A stretch of 64,000 bases of DNA from positions 1-64,000 of the forward strand of contig NZ_FOQM01000014.1 in assembly GCF_900113735.1 (NCBI RefSeq). Reading direction: 5' to 3'. The notes under the pieces were generated by a model. The model ran no database searches. It saw only the letters and a program-made list of their open reading frames with translations, and was not told where the DNA came from. This stretch comes from Bradyrhizobium sp. Gha. GTDB taxonomy: Bacteria; Pseudomonadota; Alphaproteobacteria; Rhizobiales; Xanthobacteraceae. This document shows positions 41,649 through 50,453 of the stretch, piece by piece. Position 1 is the stretch's first letter, and the number at the start of each line of letters is the position of its first letter. The position numbers were made by a program, and so were the translations under genes.

Positions 41649-41673
41649 AATTGATTATATTATATAACGAATT
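41649..41673. promoter_or_regulatory. AT-rich symmetric operator candidate ahead of the amidohydrolase gene
   Basis: The core TTATAT-T-ATATAA (41655-41667) is a perfect odd palindrome. It is flanked symmetrically by AATT at 41649-41652 and 41670-41673. It lies 26-50 bases ahead of the start codon at 41623. GntR- and TetR-type regulators use such sites. It stands out sharply in high-GC surroundings. Confidence 0.55.
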
Positions 41674-41967
41674 TGGCAAGGCGTTGCCGGGGCGCAAACC
41701 CACGGCTGTCAAAGTCTTTGTTGGGCTTGGCCGCGAAGCGGTGCGAATTGGCCCGATCCGGCCACATCTACTGTGCATGGGGTTGTTTTCACGATTTTGC
41801 CTGGGCGGAAGCCGGCAGTTAACATTGACATCACCTGCCGCCATGCCTTAAGAACCGCCCCGTCCCGGGCGGTCGGTCCGCCGGCGGGAAAGATCTCATT
41901 TTGCCACATTCGCGCGTGCCGAAACGGTAGTGCCGAACACGGCCTTTCGAACGTTCAGGATTCTGCC
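41674..41967. other. Divergent intergenic region before the L36 gene
   Basis: About 290 bp with no gene. It must hold the promoter for the ribosomal protein L36 gene. A GC-rich hairpin around 41868-41882 (CCGCCCCGTCCCGGGCGG) may lie in the L36 leader. No other feature was recognised. Confidence 0.4.
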
Positions 41968-42093
41968 ATGAAGGTCCGTAACTCCCTGAAGTCGCTGCGT
42001 GGTCGTCACCGCGCCAACCGCCTGGTCCGCCGCAAGGGCCGGGTCTATGTGATCAACAAGGTGCAGCGCCGCTTCAAGGCTCGTCAGGGCTGA
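41968..42093 (+). CDS. rpmJ: 50S ribosomal protein L36, zinc-free type
   Basis: 41 residues: MKVRNSLKSLRGRHRANR then RKGRVYVINKVQRRFKARQ. It matches the YkgO-type L36 in which the zinc-binding cysteines are replaced, as is usual in alphaproteobacteria. It is part of the large ribosomal subunit. It has its own promoter region and a terminator at 42166-42194, so it is monocistronic. Confidence 0.95.
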   Translation: MKVRNSLKSLRGRHRANRLVRRKGRVYVINKVQRRFKARQG

Positions 42094-42165
42094 TCTGAGC
42101 GGCTGATTGCCCTCGCGGTCGCCTTCGCGCGTTCCCGCAACACCACGGTCTCACACGAGTTTGAC

Positions 42166-42194
42166 GCCGCCTTTGCTTGGCAAGGGCGGCTTTG
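42166..42194 (+). terminator. Terminator after the L36 gene
   Basis: GCCGCCTTTGC (42166-42176) pairs with GCAAGGGCGGC (42180-42190) with one G-T wobble and a three-base loop, followed by TTTG. Only a short T-run is present, so strength is uncertain. Confidence 0.6.
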
Positions 42195-42212
42195 CGCGTT
42201 TAGACTTTCACC

Positions 42213-42851
42213 ATGACCGTGAGATTCCCGCCTCTGCGCACGCTGTGTTTGGCCCTGGTTCTCGGCACCGCAGGCTTTGCGCCGGCGCTGGCCCAGGATG
42301 ATCCGGCGCCGCCGATGAAGCAGCAGAAGAAGCTGCCCGAAGCGCCGGCCAAGCTGCCCAAGGCCGAGCGCAGCAAGAATCTCGATTTTCTGTTCGGCGC
42401 GCTGAAGGCCGCTCCCGACGAGGCCAGCGCCAAGCATGTCGAGGCGCGGATCTGGGCGATCTGGCTGCAGACCCCAAGCGATACCGCAGCGCTTTTGATG
42501 GCGCGGGCCAAGGCCGCCGTCGATGCGCAGAAGATCGATGTCGCGATCAAGCTGCTGGATTCCGTCATCAAGCTCCGGCCCGACTACATCGAGGCTTGGA
42601 ACCGGCGCGCCACGCTCTATTACATGCAGAACGACTATGCCCGCTCGCTCGCCGACATCCGCGAGGTGCTGATCCGGGAGCCGCGTCATTTCGGCGCGCT
42701 CGCAGGGCTCGGCATGATCATGCAGGACGTCGGCGACGAGAAGCGCGCGCTCGAGGCCTACCGCAAGGCGCTCGCCGTCAATCCGCACCTGGAGAAGATC
42801 CCCGAGCAGGTGAAGGCTTTGACCGAGAAGGTCGAAGGCCGCGACATCTAG
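42213..42851 (+). CDS. Exported tetratricopeptide repeat protein
   Basis: 212 residues. A signal peptide covers about residues 1-27 (TLCLALVLGTAGFAPALAQ). The mature chain is made of helical repeats; the clearest TPR units are IEAWNRRATLYYMQNDYARS and FGALAGLGMIMQDVGDEKRA with the following ALEAYRKALAVNPHL. It probably acts as a periplasmic scaffold. Related small TPR proteins are common in Bradyrhizobium but no partner is evident here. Confidence 0.85.
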   Translation: MTVRFPPLRTLCLALVLGTAGFAPALAQDDPAPPMKQQKKLPEAPAKLPKAERSKNLDFLFGALKAAPDEASAKHVEARIWAIWLQTPSDTAALLMARAKAAVDAQKIDVAIKLLDSVIKLRPDYIEAWNRRATLYYMQNDYARSLADIREVLIREPRHFGALAGLGMIMQDVGDEKRALEAYRKALAVNPHLEKIPEQVKALTEKVEGRDI

Positions 42852-42976
42852 CCGATATTTCGATCATTTTTCGAATGGTTGCCGCACGTGGCGATTAACC
42901 ACGAAGACACAGGCCAAATCGCAAGCACTGTTGTCGGCGCTCCCGCAGGTCTACCTGCATGGCAGGAGCAATAGCC

Positions 42977-43237
42977 ATGAAGCGTCTGATGGTTGCTTGT
43001 AGCTTGCTGTTGGTGTCGGGGACGATGAGCCTCGCCGACGGATTGTTCTGGGTGGTCGGCAACCGCGCCACCGGCAAGTGTAACATCGTGACCAGCAATC
43101 CGGTCATCAACGGCGACACCTGGTTCGGCGACGGTCCTTACAAATCGAGGGACGATGCCAAGCTGGCGCGCTCGACCATCCGCGCCTGTCCCGTGCTCAC
43201 GCCGGACGAGCAAAAGGCCGAGGACGGCGCGGGCTAG
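42977..43237 (+). CDS. Small secreted protein of unknown function
   Basis: 86 residues from the ATG at 42977, with AGGAG eight bases ahead. A signal peptide (KRLMVACSLLLVSGTMSLA) precedes a mature part of about 65 residues with two cysteines (GKCNIVTSNPVI and RACPVLTPDE) that could pair in the periplasm. I do not recognise a family. Confidence 0.75.
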   Translation: MKRLMVACSLLLVSGTMSLADGLFWVVGNRATGKCNIVTSNPVINGDTWFGDGPYKSRDDAKLARSTIRACPVLTPDEQKAEDGAG

Positions 43238-43253
43238 CTAGCCAGCCTGCGTG

Positions 43254-43436
43254 TCAGTGCAGGACGCTGGTGCCACGCTCCGCCAGGCCTCGATTGACGA
43301 CCGCTGCGTAGGCCTTGGCGAGTTCCGTCTCGAGATGCTCGTTGATCAGGAGCAGCGCCCGCACGGCTCCGCGCAGATCGCCGTTGCAGCTTGCGATGAT
43401 CTCGTCGATTGCGGTGTCGTTCGATCTGAAGCTCAT
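43254..43436 (-). CDS. Small cytoplasmic protein of unknown function
   Basis: 60 residues from the ATG at 43436, which has GGAGGA seven bases ahead. The chain SFRSNDTAIDEIIASCNGD then LRGAVRALLLINEHLETEL looks like a compact helical protein. The strong ribosome site and plausible composition support expression. It is convergent with the preceding small secreted protein gene. Confidence 0.7.
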   Translation of the reverse strand: MSFRSNDTAIDEIIASCNGDLRGAVRALLLINEHLETELAKAYAAVVNRGLAERGTSVLH

Positions 43437-43767
43437 CGAAAAATCCTCCGGTTCAAACCAGGACAATCCTGCCGGTCTTTCCTGCATTCCCCGAGGCTGC
43501 GAGGAGGGATCGGCGCCCATCCGCGTCTCAATGGCGGAACCGACCGTGGCGATTATAAGGAAGCTGCGATGACGGCTGCATGAAGTTGGTCCGAGCCTGG
43601 CGCATCAGCCGACAGGGCGATTGATTTCATTGAGTTTTCTGGCTCGGCAATTGTGCACATATCCACAGGTCGGCGTTTTGGATGGAGGCGCTCATCCGGC
43701 TTGCGCGAAACTGCGGACAGCATCATTTCGTAGCTGCCATGTGGCCTGGATCCTCCGGACTTTCTCA
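43437..43767. other. Intergenic region without recognised features
   Basis: About 330 bp between a small leftward gene and a rightward hydrolase gene. It should hold both promoters. An open frame from 43621 runs into the hydrolase, but its sequence is unlike protein and I start the hydrolase at 43768. Confidence 0.45.
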
Positions 43768-44724
43768 ATGATCGTTTTATCCGTCTTGACGGCACTGGTT
43801 GTGCTGGCGCTGGTCACGCAGGCCGGAATTGTCGCCCTGCAACGTTCTTTTCCGCCCCAGGGGCGGATGATCGAGGTCGATGGTGCGACGCTCCATGTCG
43901 TCGACATCGGTCCGCGCGACGCGGGCCCGCCGGTCGTGATGTTGCACGGGGCAAGCTCCAACCTCGAAGTGATGCGGCATCCGCTCGGCGACCTTCTGGC
44001 GAAGCGGCACCGCGTCATCCTGATCGACCGGCCCGGGCATGGCTGGAGCACACGTGCACGGCGGCAGGATTCGACGCCGGAGATTCAGGCGCGGATGATC
44101 GACGCGGCGCTCGGCAGGCTCGGGATCGATCGCGCTGTTTTCGTCGTGCATTCCTGGAGCGGCGCACTCGGTACGCGGCTGGCGCTCGATCATGCAAGCC
44201 GCGTGGCCGGACTCGTGATGCTGGCGCCAGTGACGCATCCCTGGCGCGGCGGCGTCGGCCGCTACAACGAGATCATCGCAATGCCCGTGATCGGCCCGCT
44301 GCTCGCTTACACCATCACGCTGCCGCTGGGCTATTTCGTCGCTGAGTCTGGTGCGCGCAGCGTTTTCATGCCGCAGACGATGCCCGATGGTTTTGTGAAG
44401 CAGTCCGCGACGCCGCTGTTGCTGAGGCCGCGGGAATTCATCGCCAATGCCTATGATCTGGTAACGCTGAAGTCGTCGGTGGCCGCGCAGGCTCCGCGCT
44501 ACGGCGAGATCAAGATGCCGGTCACGATCATTGCCGGCGAGCCCGACAAGACGGTGAAGACCGATTTCCACGCACGCCCCTTCGCGGCGATGGTCGCGAA
44601 TGCGAAGCTGATCGTGCTGCCCGATCTCGGCCACATGGTGCAGAACGCGGTGCCGGATCTCGTGAAAACGGAGATCGAGACGATGATTGCCAACATCGGC
44701 TCGCCGCAGGCGGCCGCCGGTTAA
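43768..44724 (+). CDS. Membrane-anchored alpha/beta hydrolase, paralogue of the 39-kb gene
   Basis: 318 residues from the ATG at 43768. An N-terminal helix (IVLSVLTALVVLALVTQAGI) precedes the hydrolase domain: VVMLHGASSNLEVM, the nucleophile elbow VVHSWSGALG, an acidic residue in IAGEPDKTV, and the final histidine in DLGHMVQ. The order of parts and motifs such as DRPGHGWS match the hydrolase at 39028-40020. The likely substrate is an ester or epoxide, not further defined. No operon partner. Confidence 0.85.
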   Translation: MIVLSVLTALVVLALVTQAGIVALQRSFPPQGRMIEVDGATLHVVDIGPRDAGPPVVMLHGASSNLEVMRHPLGDLLAKRHRVILIDRPGHGWSTRARRQDSTPEIQARMIDAALGRLGIDRAVFVVHSWSGALGTRLALDHASRVAGLVMLAPVTHPWRGGVGRYNEIIAMPVIGPLLAYTITLPLGYFVAESGARSVFMPQTMPDGFVKQSATPLLLRPREFIANAYDLVTLKSSVAAQAPRYGEIKMPVTIIAGEPDKTVKTDFHARPFAAMVANAKLIVLPDLGHMVQNAVPDLVKTEIETMIANIGSPQAAAG

Positions 44725-44748
44725 ATCCGGCGGCCGCCATTCGGCCGC

Positions 44749-45144
44749 TTACTGCTTGATCTTGCCGTCCTTGTCGAACTGCGAGACATAGGCCCAGAGA
44801 TTGTTGATCTCGTTCTCGTTCTTGATGCCGGCGAATGCCATCTTGGTCCCGGGGATCTTGGCCTTCGGGTCCTTGATGTATTCCTTGAACTGCGCCTCAT
44901 TCCAGGTGATGCCGGAATTCTTGTTCGCGTCCGAATAATTGTAATCAGGTGCGGTGCCGGAATGGCGGCCATCGAGGCCGTTCAATTCGGGGCCCACCTT
45001 GTTCTTGGCGCCTTCGCCGATCGCGTGGCAGGCCAGGCACTTGTTGAACGACGTTTTGCCGGCCGCGACATCCTGCGCCATCGCGCTGGAGGCCGCGGCA
45101 GTGACGGTGAGGATCATCAGCGCGCCAAAAGTCAGTTTTTTCAT
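44749..45144 (-). CDS. cycA: Class I cytochrome c (c550/CycA-like)
   Basis: 131 residues from the ATG at 45144. A signal peptide (KKLTFGALMILTVTAAASSAMA) ends before QDVAAGK. The haem motif CLACH lies in TSFNKCLACHAIGEG, and the axial methionine in PGTKMAFAG. The length and the helix KNKVGPELNGLDGRHSG match the soluble periplasmic cytochromes c2/c550 of bradyrhizobia, which carry electrons to terminal oxidases or nitrate reductase. The symbol rests on overall resemblance. Confidence 0.85.
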   Translation of the reverse strand: MKKLTFGALMILTVTAAASSAMAQDVAAGKTSFNKCLACHAIGEGAKNKVGPELNGLDGRHSGTAPDYNYSDANKNSGITWNEAQFKEYIKDPKAKIPGTKMAFAGIKNENEINNLWAYVSQFDKDGKIKQ

Positions 45145-45410
45145 AGGGTGCTCTTCGTCTCTTTCCCGGTGGGTCTCATCTGATCGGTTTTCGTCGAACC
45201 CCCCGGTTTTGGCATGGCTCGCGCGGCTTCGACAAGCCACCAAACCATGACAGGTTTCATGTCTGCCTACTTGTCCCGGAGCGAACTCGCCGCAGATCGT
45301 GGCTCCGACTTTTGGACGGCCTACCCAAACCAGCGCGAACGTGATTGATTTGCCGTGATAGAATTGACCGTGCGGGGCAAGCCGGAACGCTATGCCGTGA
45401 AGGAATTGAG

Positions 45411-46904
45411 ATGGCCATCATGATGCCTGCGAGTGACCAGGCAGTGCTCGCGCGCCGCGCGGAGATCGTTGCTGCATTGCGCGCAATCGTGCCCGGCGAG
45501 GGCGTGATCGATACGCCTGCCGAGATGCGGGCCTATGAATCCGATGGGCTGACCGCCTATCGGCAGCCGCCGATGGTCGTGGTGCTGCCTGATACGACCG
45601 AGCAGGTCTCGCTGATTCTGAAATATTGCGCCGGGCAGGGCATCAAGGTGGTGCCGCGCGGCTCCGGCACCTCGCTATCAGGCGGCGCACTGCCGCTGGA
45701 AGACGGCGTGCTGCTGGGGCTCGGCAAGTTCAAGCGCATTCGCGAGATCGATTTCGACAACCGTGTCGTCGTCACCGAGCCCGGCGTCACCAATCTGGCG
45801 ATCAGCCAGGCGGTCGCGCATGCCGGCTTCTACTACGCGCCCGATCCGTCCTCGCAGATCGCCTGCTCGATCGGCGGCAATGTCGCGGAAAATTCCGGCG
45901 GCGTGCACTGCCTGAAATATGGTATGACCACCAACAACGTACTCGGTTGCGAGATTGTCCTGATGAGCGGTGAGATCCTGCGCATCGGCGGCAAAGGGTG
46001 CGAGAATTCAGGCTATGACCTGATGGGTGTCATCACCGGCTCGGAGGGCCTGCTCGGCGTCATCACCGAGATCACGGTGCGCATCCTGCAAAAGCCGGAG
46101 ACGGCGCGTGCGCTGATGGTCGGCTTCGCGGAAGTCGAGGCGGCCGGCGAATGCGTCGCGCGCATCATCGGCGCCGGCATCATTCCCGGCGGCATGGAGA
46201 TGATGGACAAGCCGGCGATCCATGCCGCCGAAGCCTTTGTCCATGCCGGCTATCCGCTCGACGTGGAAGCGCTGCTCATCATCGAGCTCGATGGTCCCAA
46301 GATCGAGGTCGACGAACTGATCACGCGCGTCGAGACCATCGCGAATGCCTGTGGCTCGACCACCTGCCAGATCTCGACCTCGGAGGCCGAACGCAATCTG
46401 TTCTGGGCGGGCCGCAAGGCCGCATTCCCGGCGGTGGGCCGCATCTCGCCCGACTATCTCTGCATGGACGGCACCATCCCGCGTGGCGCGCTGCCGAAGG
46501 CGCTCGCGCGCATCCGCGAGCTCTCGGAAAAATACCAGCTCGGCTGCGCCAACGTGTTCCACGCCGGCGACGGCAATCTGCATCCGCTGATTCTTTACGA
46601 TGCCAACAAGCCCGGCGAAATCGAGCGTGCGGAAGCCTTCGGCGCCGACATCCTGCGCGCCTGCGTCGAGTTCGGCGGCGTGCTCACCGGGGAGCACGGC
46701 GTCGGCATCGAGAAGCGCGACCTGATGGGCGACATGTTCACCGAGATCGATCTCGACCAGCAGCAGCGGCTGAAATGCGCCTTTGATGCGCAGGGTCTGC
46801 TCAATCCCGGAAAGGTGTTTCCGACGCTGCACCGCTGCGCCGAGCTTGGTCGCATGCATGTGCATGCGGGCAAGGTAGCATTTCCCGAGATTCCCCGGTT
46901 CTGA
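45411..46904 (+). CDS. glcD: Glycolate oxidase, FAD-linked subunit GlcD
   Basis: 497 residues from the ATG at 45411 with AAGGA six bases ahead. The FAD-binding type 4 motif is clear: VVPRGSGTSLSGGALPLEDG, followed by SQIACSIGGNVAENSGGVH, and the C-terminal domain ends with HAGDGNLHPLILYD and GEHGVGIEKRD. The enzyme oxidises glycolate, and often D-lactate or 2-hydroxyglutarate, passing electrons to the GlcE-GlcF pair. First gene of glcDEF. Confidence 0.95.
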   Translation: MAIMMPASDQAVLARRAEIVAALRAIVPGEGVIDTPAEMRAYESDGLTAYRQPPMVVVLPDTTEQVSLILKYCAGQGIKVVPRGSGTSLSGGALPLEDGVLLGLGKFKRIREIDFDNRVVVTEPGVTNLAISQAVAHAGFYYAPDPSSQIACSIGGNVAENSGGVHCLKYGMTTNNVLGCEIVLMSGEILRIGGKGCENSGYDLMGVITGSEGLLGVITEITVRILQKPETARALMVGFAEVEAAGECVARIIGAGIIPGGMEMMDKPAIHAAEAFVHAGYPLDVEALLIIELDGPKIEVDELITRVETIANACGSTTCQISTSEAERNLFWAGRKAAFPAVGRISPDYLCMDGTIPRGALPKALARIRELSEKYQLGCANVFHAGDGNLHPLILYDANKPGEIERAEAFGADILRACVEFGGVLTGEHGVGIEKRDLMGDMFTEIDLDQQQRLKCAFDAQGLLNPGKVFPTLHRCAELGRMHVHAGKVAFPEIPRF

Positions 46905-47046
46905 CGGCCGGTGATCTGGCACGGTGCGATGGCGATCCGGACGGCGGTTCGTCTCCCGCATTGCACCCAGGGACCGGCGCCTTCGCGGGCCCCCTTTGGT
47001 GCGCGAAATTTGATTTTCGCCTCGAATTTGGTTACCGCCTTTTCCC

Positions 47047-48285
47047 GTGGATACGCTCAGGGTCAGAGACGCCAAAGACGTCGAAGAGGCGGTGCGCGCG
47101 GCGATTGCCAATGAGCAGCCGCTCGAGATCATCGGCCATGGCAGCAAGCGCGCCATCGGGCATACGATGGCGACCAACGCCGTGCTCGATATCTCCGCGC
47201 TGAATGCGGTCACCTCCTATGAGCCCAACGAATTGATCGTGACGCTCCAGGCCGGCGCGCCGCTGGCCGACGTGCTCTCGCTGATCGACGCCAAGAACCA
47301 GCAATTCGCCTTTGAGCCGATGAATACGGCCCCACTGCTCGGCGCGTCCGCGACAGGCACCATCGGCGGGATGATCGCGGCGGGCCTCGCCGGTCCGCGG
47401 CGCATCAGGGCGGGCGGGGCGCGCGACCACCTGCTGGGGGCGCATGCCGTCTCCGGCTTCGGCGACAGCTTCAAGACCGGCGGCAAGGTGGTCAAGAACG
47501 TCACCGGCTACGATCTCTGCAAGCTGCTGGCAGGGTCCTGGGGCACGCTGTCTGTCATGACCGAAGTGACGCTGAAGGTGATGCCGAAGCCCGAAGCCGA
47601 ACGGACGCTGCTGCTGCGCGGGCTCGATGACGCGGTCGCCAACAAGGCGATGACCGCGGCCCTCGGCTCGCCCTATGACGTCTCGGGCGCCGCGCATCTG
47701 CCGAAATCGGCCTTCCGGGCCAGGACCGACGAGCTTGGCGACATTGCGGCCCAGGACGAGGCGCTGACGGTGTTGCGGCTCGAGGGCATCACGGCCTCCG
47801 TCAGCCACCGCGCCGGCTCGCTGCGTGAACTGCTGGCGCCGTTTGGAACCGCGACCCTGGTCGAGGACGCCGCGTCGTCCGCGCTGTGGGCCACCGTCCG
47901 CGACGTGCTGCCATTCGCGGCCGGCGGCGCGCTGGCCGCCTGGCCGGTGTGGCGGATCGTCTGTCCGCCGGCTTCAGGTGCCGCGCTCGGCACGCAATTG
48001 GCGCGCGAGACCGGGGGCGAGGTCATCTACGACTGGGGCGGCGGTCTGATCTGGGCGGCGCTGCCGCCGAAGGCTGACGCGCATGCTTCGGCCGTGCGCC
48101 AGCGGACCAGTGCGTTCGGCGGGCATGCGACGCTGATCCGGGCGGCCGAGGACGTCAGGCGCGGCGTCGACGTCTTCCATCCGCAAGCGCCCGGTCTCGC
48201 CGCGCTGAGCGAACGGGTCCGCGCCAGTTTCGATCCGAAGTCGATCTTGAACCGGGGACGCCTGAAGCGGGACGCTACCGCATGA
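47047..48285 (+). CDS. glcE: Glycolate oxidase subunit GlcE (FAD-binding)
   Basis: 412 residues starting at a GTG. The FAD type 4 region is FEPMNTAPLLGASATGTIGG, and the family's VSGFGDSFKTGGKVVKNVTGYD is present. It is a shorter relative of GlcD that lacks the full oxidase C-terminal domain. Its stop overlaps the glcF start as ATGA, so translation of glcF is coupled. A gap of 142 bp separates it from glcD. Confidence 0.94.
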   Translation: MDTLRVRDAKDVEEAVRAAIANEQPLEIIGHGSKRAIGHTMATNAVLDISALNAVTSYEPNELIVTLQAGAPLADVLSLIDAKNQQFAFEPMNTAPLLGASATGTIGGMIAAGLAGPRRIRAGGARDHLLGAHAVSGFGDSFKTGGKVVKNVTGYDLCKLLAGSWGTLSVMTEVTLKVMPKPEAERTLLLRGLDDAVANKAMTAALGSPYDVSGAAHLPKSAFRARTDELGDIAAQDEALTVLRLEGITASVSHRAGSLRELLAPFGTATLVEDAASSALWATVRDVLPFAAGGALAAWPVWRIVCPPASGAALGTQLARETGGEVIYDWGGGLIWAALPPKADAHASAVRQRTSAFGGHATLIRAAEDVRRGVDVFHPQAPGLAALSERVRASFDPKSILNRGRLKRDATA

Positions 48286-49604
48286 AAACCGAATTCTCAC
48301 TCGCGCAACTCGCCGACCCCGACATTGCGGAAGCCGACAAGATCCTGCGCGCCTGTGTCCATTGCGGCTTCTGCACCGCGACCTGCCCGACTTATGTCCT
48401 GCTCGGCGACGAACTCGATAGCCCGCGCGGCCGCATCTATTTGATCAAGGAGATGCTGGAGAAGGATCAGGCGCCGACCGCTGAAGTGGTCAAGCATGTC
48501 GACCGCTGCCTGTCGTGCCTGGCCTGCATGACCACCTGCCCCTCGGGGGTGAACTACATGCACCTCGTCGACCAGGCCCGGGTCAGGATCGAGCAGCGCT
48601 ACCAGCGGCCGCTCGCGGAGCGGCTGTTGCGTCAGGTGCTCGCCTTCGTCCTGCCGGACCCGCAGCGGTTTCGCATCAGCATGCGGTTGGCACAGCTGGC
48701 GCGGCCATTCGCCGTTTTCCTGCCGACCCCGCGGCCCTCGGCCACGCCAGGCCTGATCCAGCGCCTCAAGGCGATGCTGGCGCTGGCGCCGAACCGGCTG
48801 CCCACACCCGGCGCCCTTCCGGGCAGCGTATTCGCGGCGCTCGGCAAGAAGCGCGGCCGGGTCGCGTTGCTCCAGGGCTGCGCCCAGCAGGTTCTGGCGC
48901 CCCGCATCAACCAGGCGGCCATCAACCTGCTCACCCGCCACGGCATCGAGGTGGTCCTGGTCAAGGACGAGCAATGCTGCGGCGCGCTCACCCATCACCT
49001 CGGTCACGACGATGATGCGCTGGCACGGGCCCGCGCCAATGTCACGGCGTGGCAGAAGGAGGCCGCCGGCGAGGGGCTCGACGCCATCCTGGTGACCACG
49101 TCCGGTTGCGGCACGGTGATCAAGGACTACGGTTATCTGCTGCGTGAAGACGCCGCGTTCGCAGCCGATGCGGCGAAGGTGTCCGCGCTCGCGAAGGACA
49201 TCACCGAGTACGTCGCCGGTCTCGGACTTGAACCGTCGGCGCGACAGGACAACATCGTCGTCGCCTATCACTCCGCGTGTTCGTTGCAGCACGGTCAGAA
49301 AATCACGGGGCTTCCGAAAGAATTGCTTTCCAAGAACGGATTCGTGGTGAAAGATGTGCCGGAGAGCCATTTGTGTTGCGGTTCGGCGGGGACCTACAAC
49401 ATTCTCCAGCCCGAGCTTGCGAGCCGGTTGCGCGATCGCAAGGTCGCCAACATCGCGAGCGTCGAGCCGGACATGATTGCCGCGGGCAATATCGGCTGCA
49501 TGGTGCAGATTGCCAGTGGCACGTCACTTCCGGTCGTACACACGATTGAGCTTCTCGATTGGGCTACGGGCGGGTCGCGGCCGGCATTGAATCCGTCGTG
49601 CTGA
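48282..49604 (+). CDS. glcF: Glycolate oxidase iron-sulfur subunit GlcF
   Basis: 440 residues. Two 4Fe-4S motifs lie near the N-terminus (CVHCGFCTATCPTYVL and CLSCLACMTTCPSG). Two CCG domains follow, with GCAQQVLAPR and QCCGALTHHL in the first and CCGSAGTYN in the second. It passes electrons from the flavin subunits to the quinone pool at the membrane. Last gene of the glcDEF operon. Confidence 0.95.
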   Translation: MKTEFSLAQLADPDIAEADKILRACVHCGFCTATCPTYVLLGDELDSPRGRIYLIKEMLEKDQAPTAEVVKHVDRCLSCLACMTTCPSGVNYMHLVDQARVRIEQRYQRPLAERLLRQVLAFVLPDPQRFRISMRLAQLARPFAVFLPTPRPSATPGLIQRLKAMLALAPNRLPTPGALPGSVFAALGKKRGRVALLQGCAQQVLAPRINQAAINLLTRHGIEVVLVKDEQCCGALTHHLGHDDDALARARANVTAWQKEAAGEGLDAILVTTSGCGTVIKDYGYLLREDAAFAADAAKVSALAKDITEYVAGLGLEPSARQDNIVVAYHSACSLQHGQKITGLPKELLSKNGFVVKDVPESHLCCGSAGTYNILQPELASRLRDRKVANIASVEPDMIAAGNIGCMVQIASGTSLPVVHTIELLDWATGGSRPALNPSC

Positions 49605-49672
49605 GCTTTCGCCTTGATGACGGTTGAAGGGCGCCCGATCGATCATTGTTCGGCGGCAACAGGAGGATCACG

Positions 49673-50017
49673 ATGGCGAAAGCGAGCAAGAAAAAAAGCA
49701 AGAAGGCCAAAAAGGCCAAGAAGGTTGTAGCGGCGAAGAGGACGACAAAGAAGAAGGCGGCCAAGAAGGCCGCGAAGAAATCGGCCAAGAAGGCCGCGCC
49801 AAAGAAAGCCGCCAAGAAGACGGCCAAGAAGGCTGCGCCCAAGAAGGCTGTGAAGGCAGCACCGAAGAAAGCTGCAAAGAGGGCAGCTCCGAAGAAGGCG
49901 AAGGCAGCTCCCGCGCCGAAGCCGGCGGCTGCGCCGGCTCCCGAGCCCGCCGCGGAGACTAGCTGGGCGATGCCTTCGTCTTCTGCGGAGCCGACACAGG
50001 CCGACGGGCAAGGCTAG
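49673..50017 (+). CDS. Histone H1-like Lys/Ala-rich protein
   Basis: 114 residues from the ATG at 49673, with AGGAGG ahead. Nearly the whole chain is built of KKAAKK and APKKA units, with no acidic residue until the tail (EPAAETSWAM). Proteins of this type, such as AlgP or Hc1, bind DNA or RNA without sequence preference and may condense the nucleoid or affect expression. The repetitive DNA makes its length likely to vary between strains. A terminator follows at 50094-50127. Confidence 0.8.
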   Translation: MAKASKKKSKKAKKAKKVVAAKRTTKKKAAKKAAKKSAKKAAPKKAAKKTAKKAAPKKAVKAAPKKAAKRAAPKKAKAAPAPKPAAAPAPEPAAETSWAMPSSSAEPTQADGQG

Positions 50018-50093
50018 CACCGAGGCCAGGACTAGGGCTGAGCTCAAGACTGGGCTCAGGCTGGGTCAACCATGACCCAATGATCGACATCGG

Positions 50094-50127
50094 AAAGGCC
50101 GCGGCCGGTGACGCTGCGGCCTTTTTT
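50094..50127 (+). terminator. Rho-independent terminator after the H1-like gene
   Basis: AAGGCCGC and GCGGCCTT form a stem around a loop of about 13 bases, followed by a run of six T residues ending at 50127. It ends the transcript of the histone-like gene. Confidence 0.8.
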
Positions 50128-50453
50128 GCATTGCCGCCACAGCGGCCGGACACTGCCCGTTTTCGAGTCAGCGATTCGTGGCACCTGTGCCATTGCCGGC
50201 TCGGGCATCCGTAAGAACCCGGATTCCGGTGCGCACTTTGCGTGAAAATTATGTGATCCAGAAGCAACACTGGCTGGCAACCTTTCGTAGAATCGCCATA
50301 ACGCCCAAAAAGTCGGCAGATGCTCTCGTTTTTTGCTTCTCGCTTGACGCCCGGCACTTCAAATTGCCGCTCTAACGCAATTTTGCAGACACGTCGTGCG
50401 CCCCGGGGGGCTTCCGGGAATCCGACTGAGTAGAACTGGTGATGGGGATCGAA
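50128..50453. other. Intergenic region ahead of the porin gene
   Basis: About 330 bp with no gene. It includes the porin promoter; the part near 50240-50400 is richer in A and T than the surroundings. The start codon at 50454 is preceded by GGGG at a suitable distance. No other feature was recognised. Confidence 0.45.
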
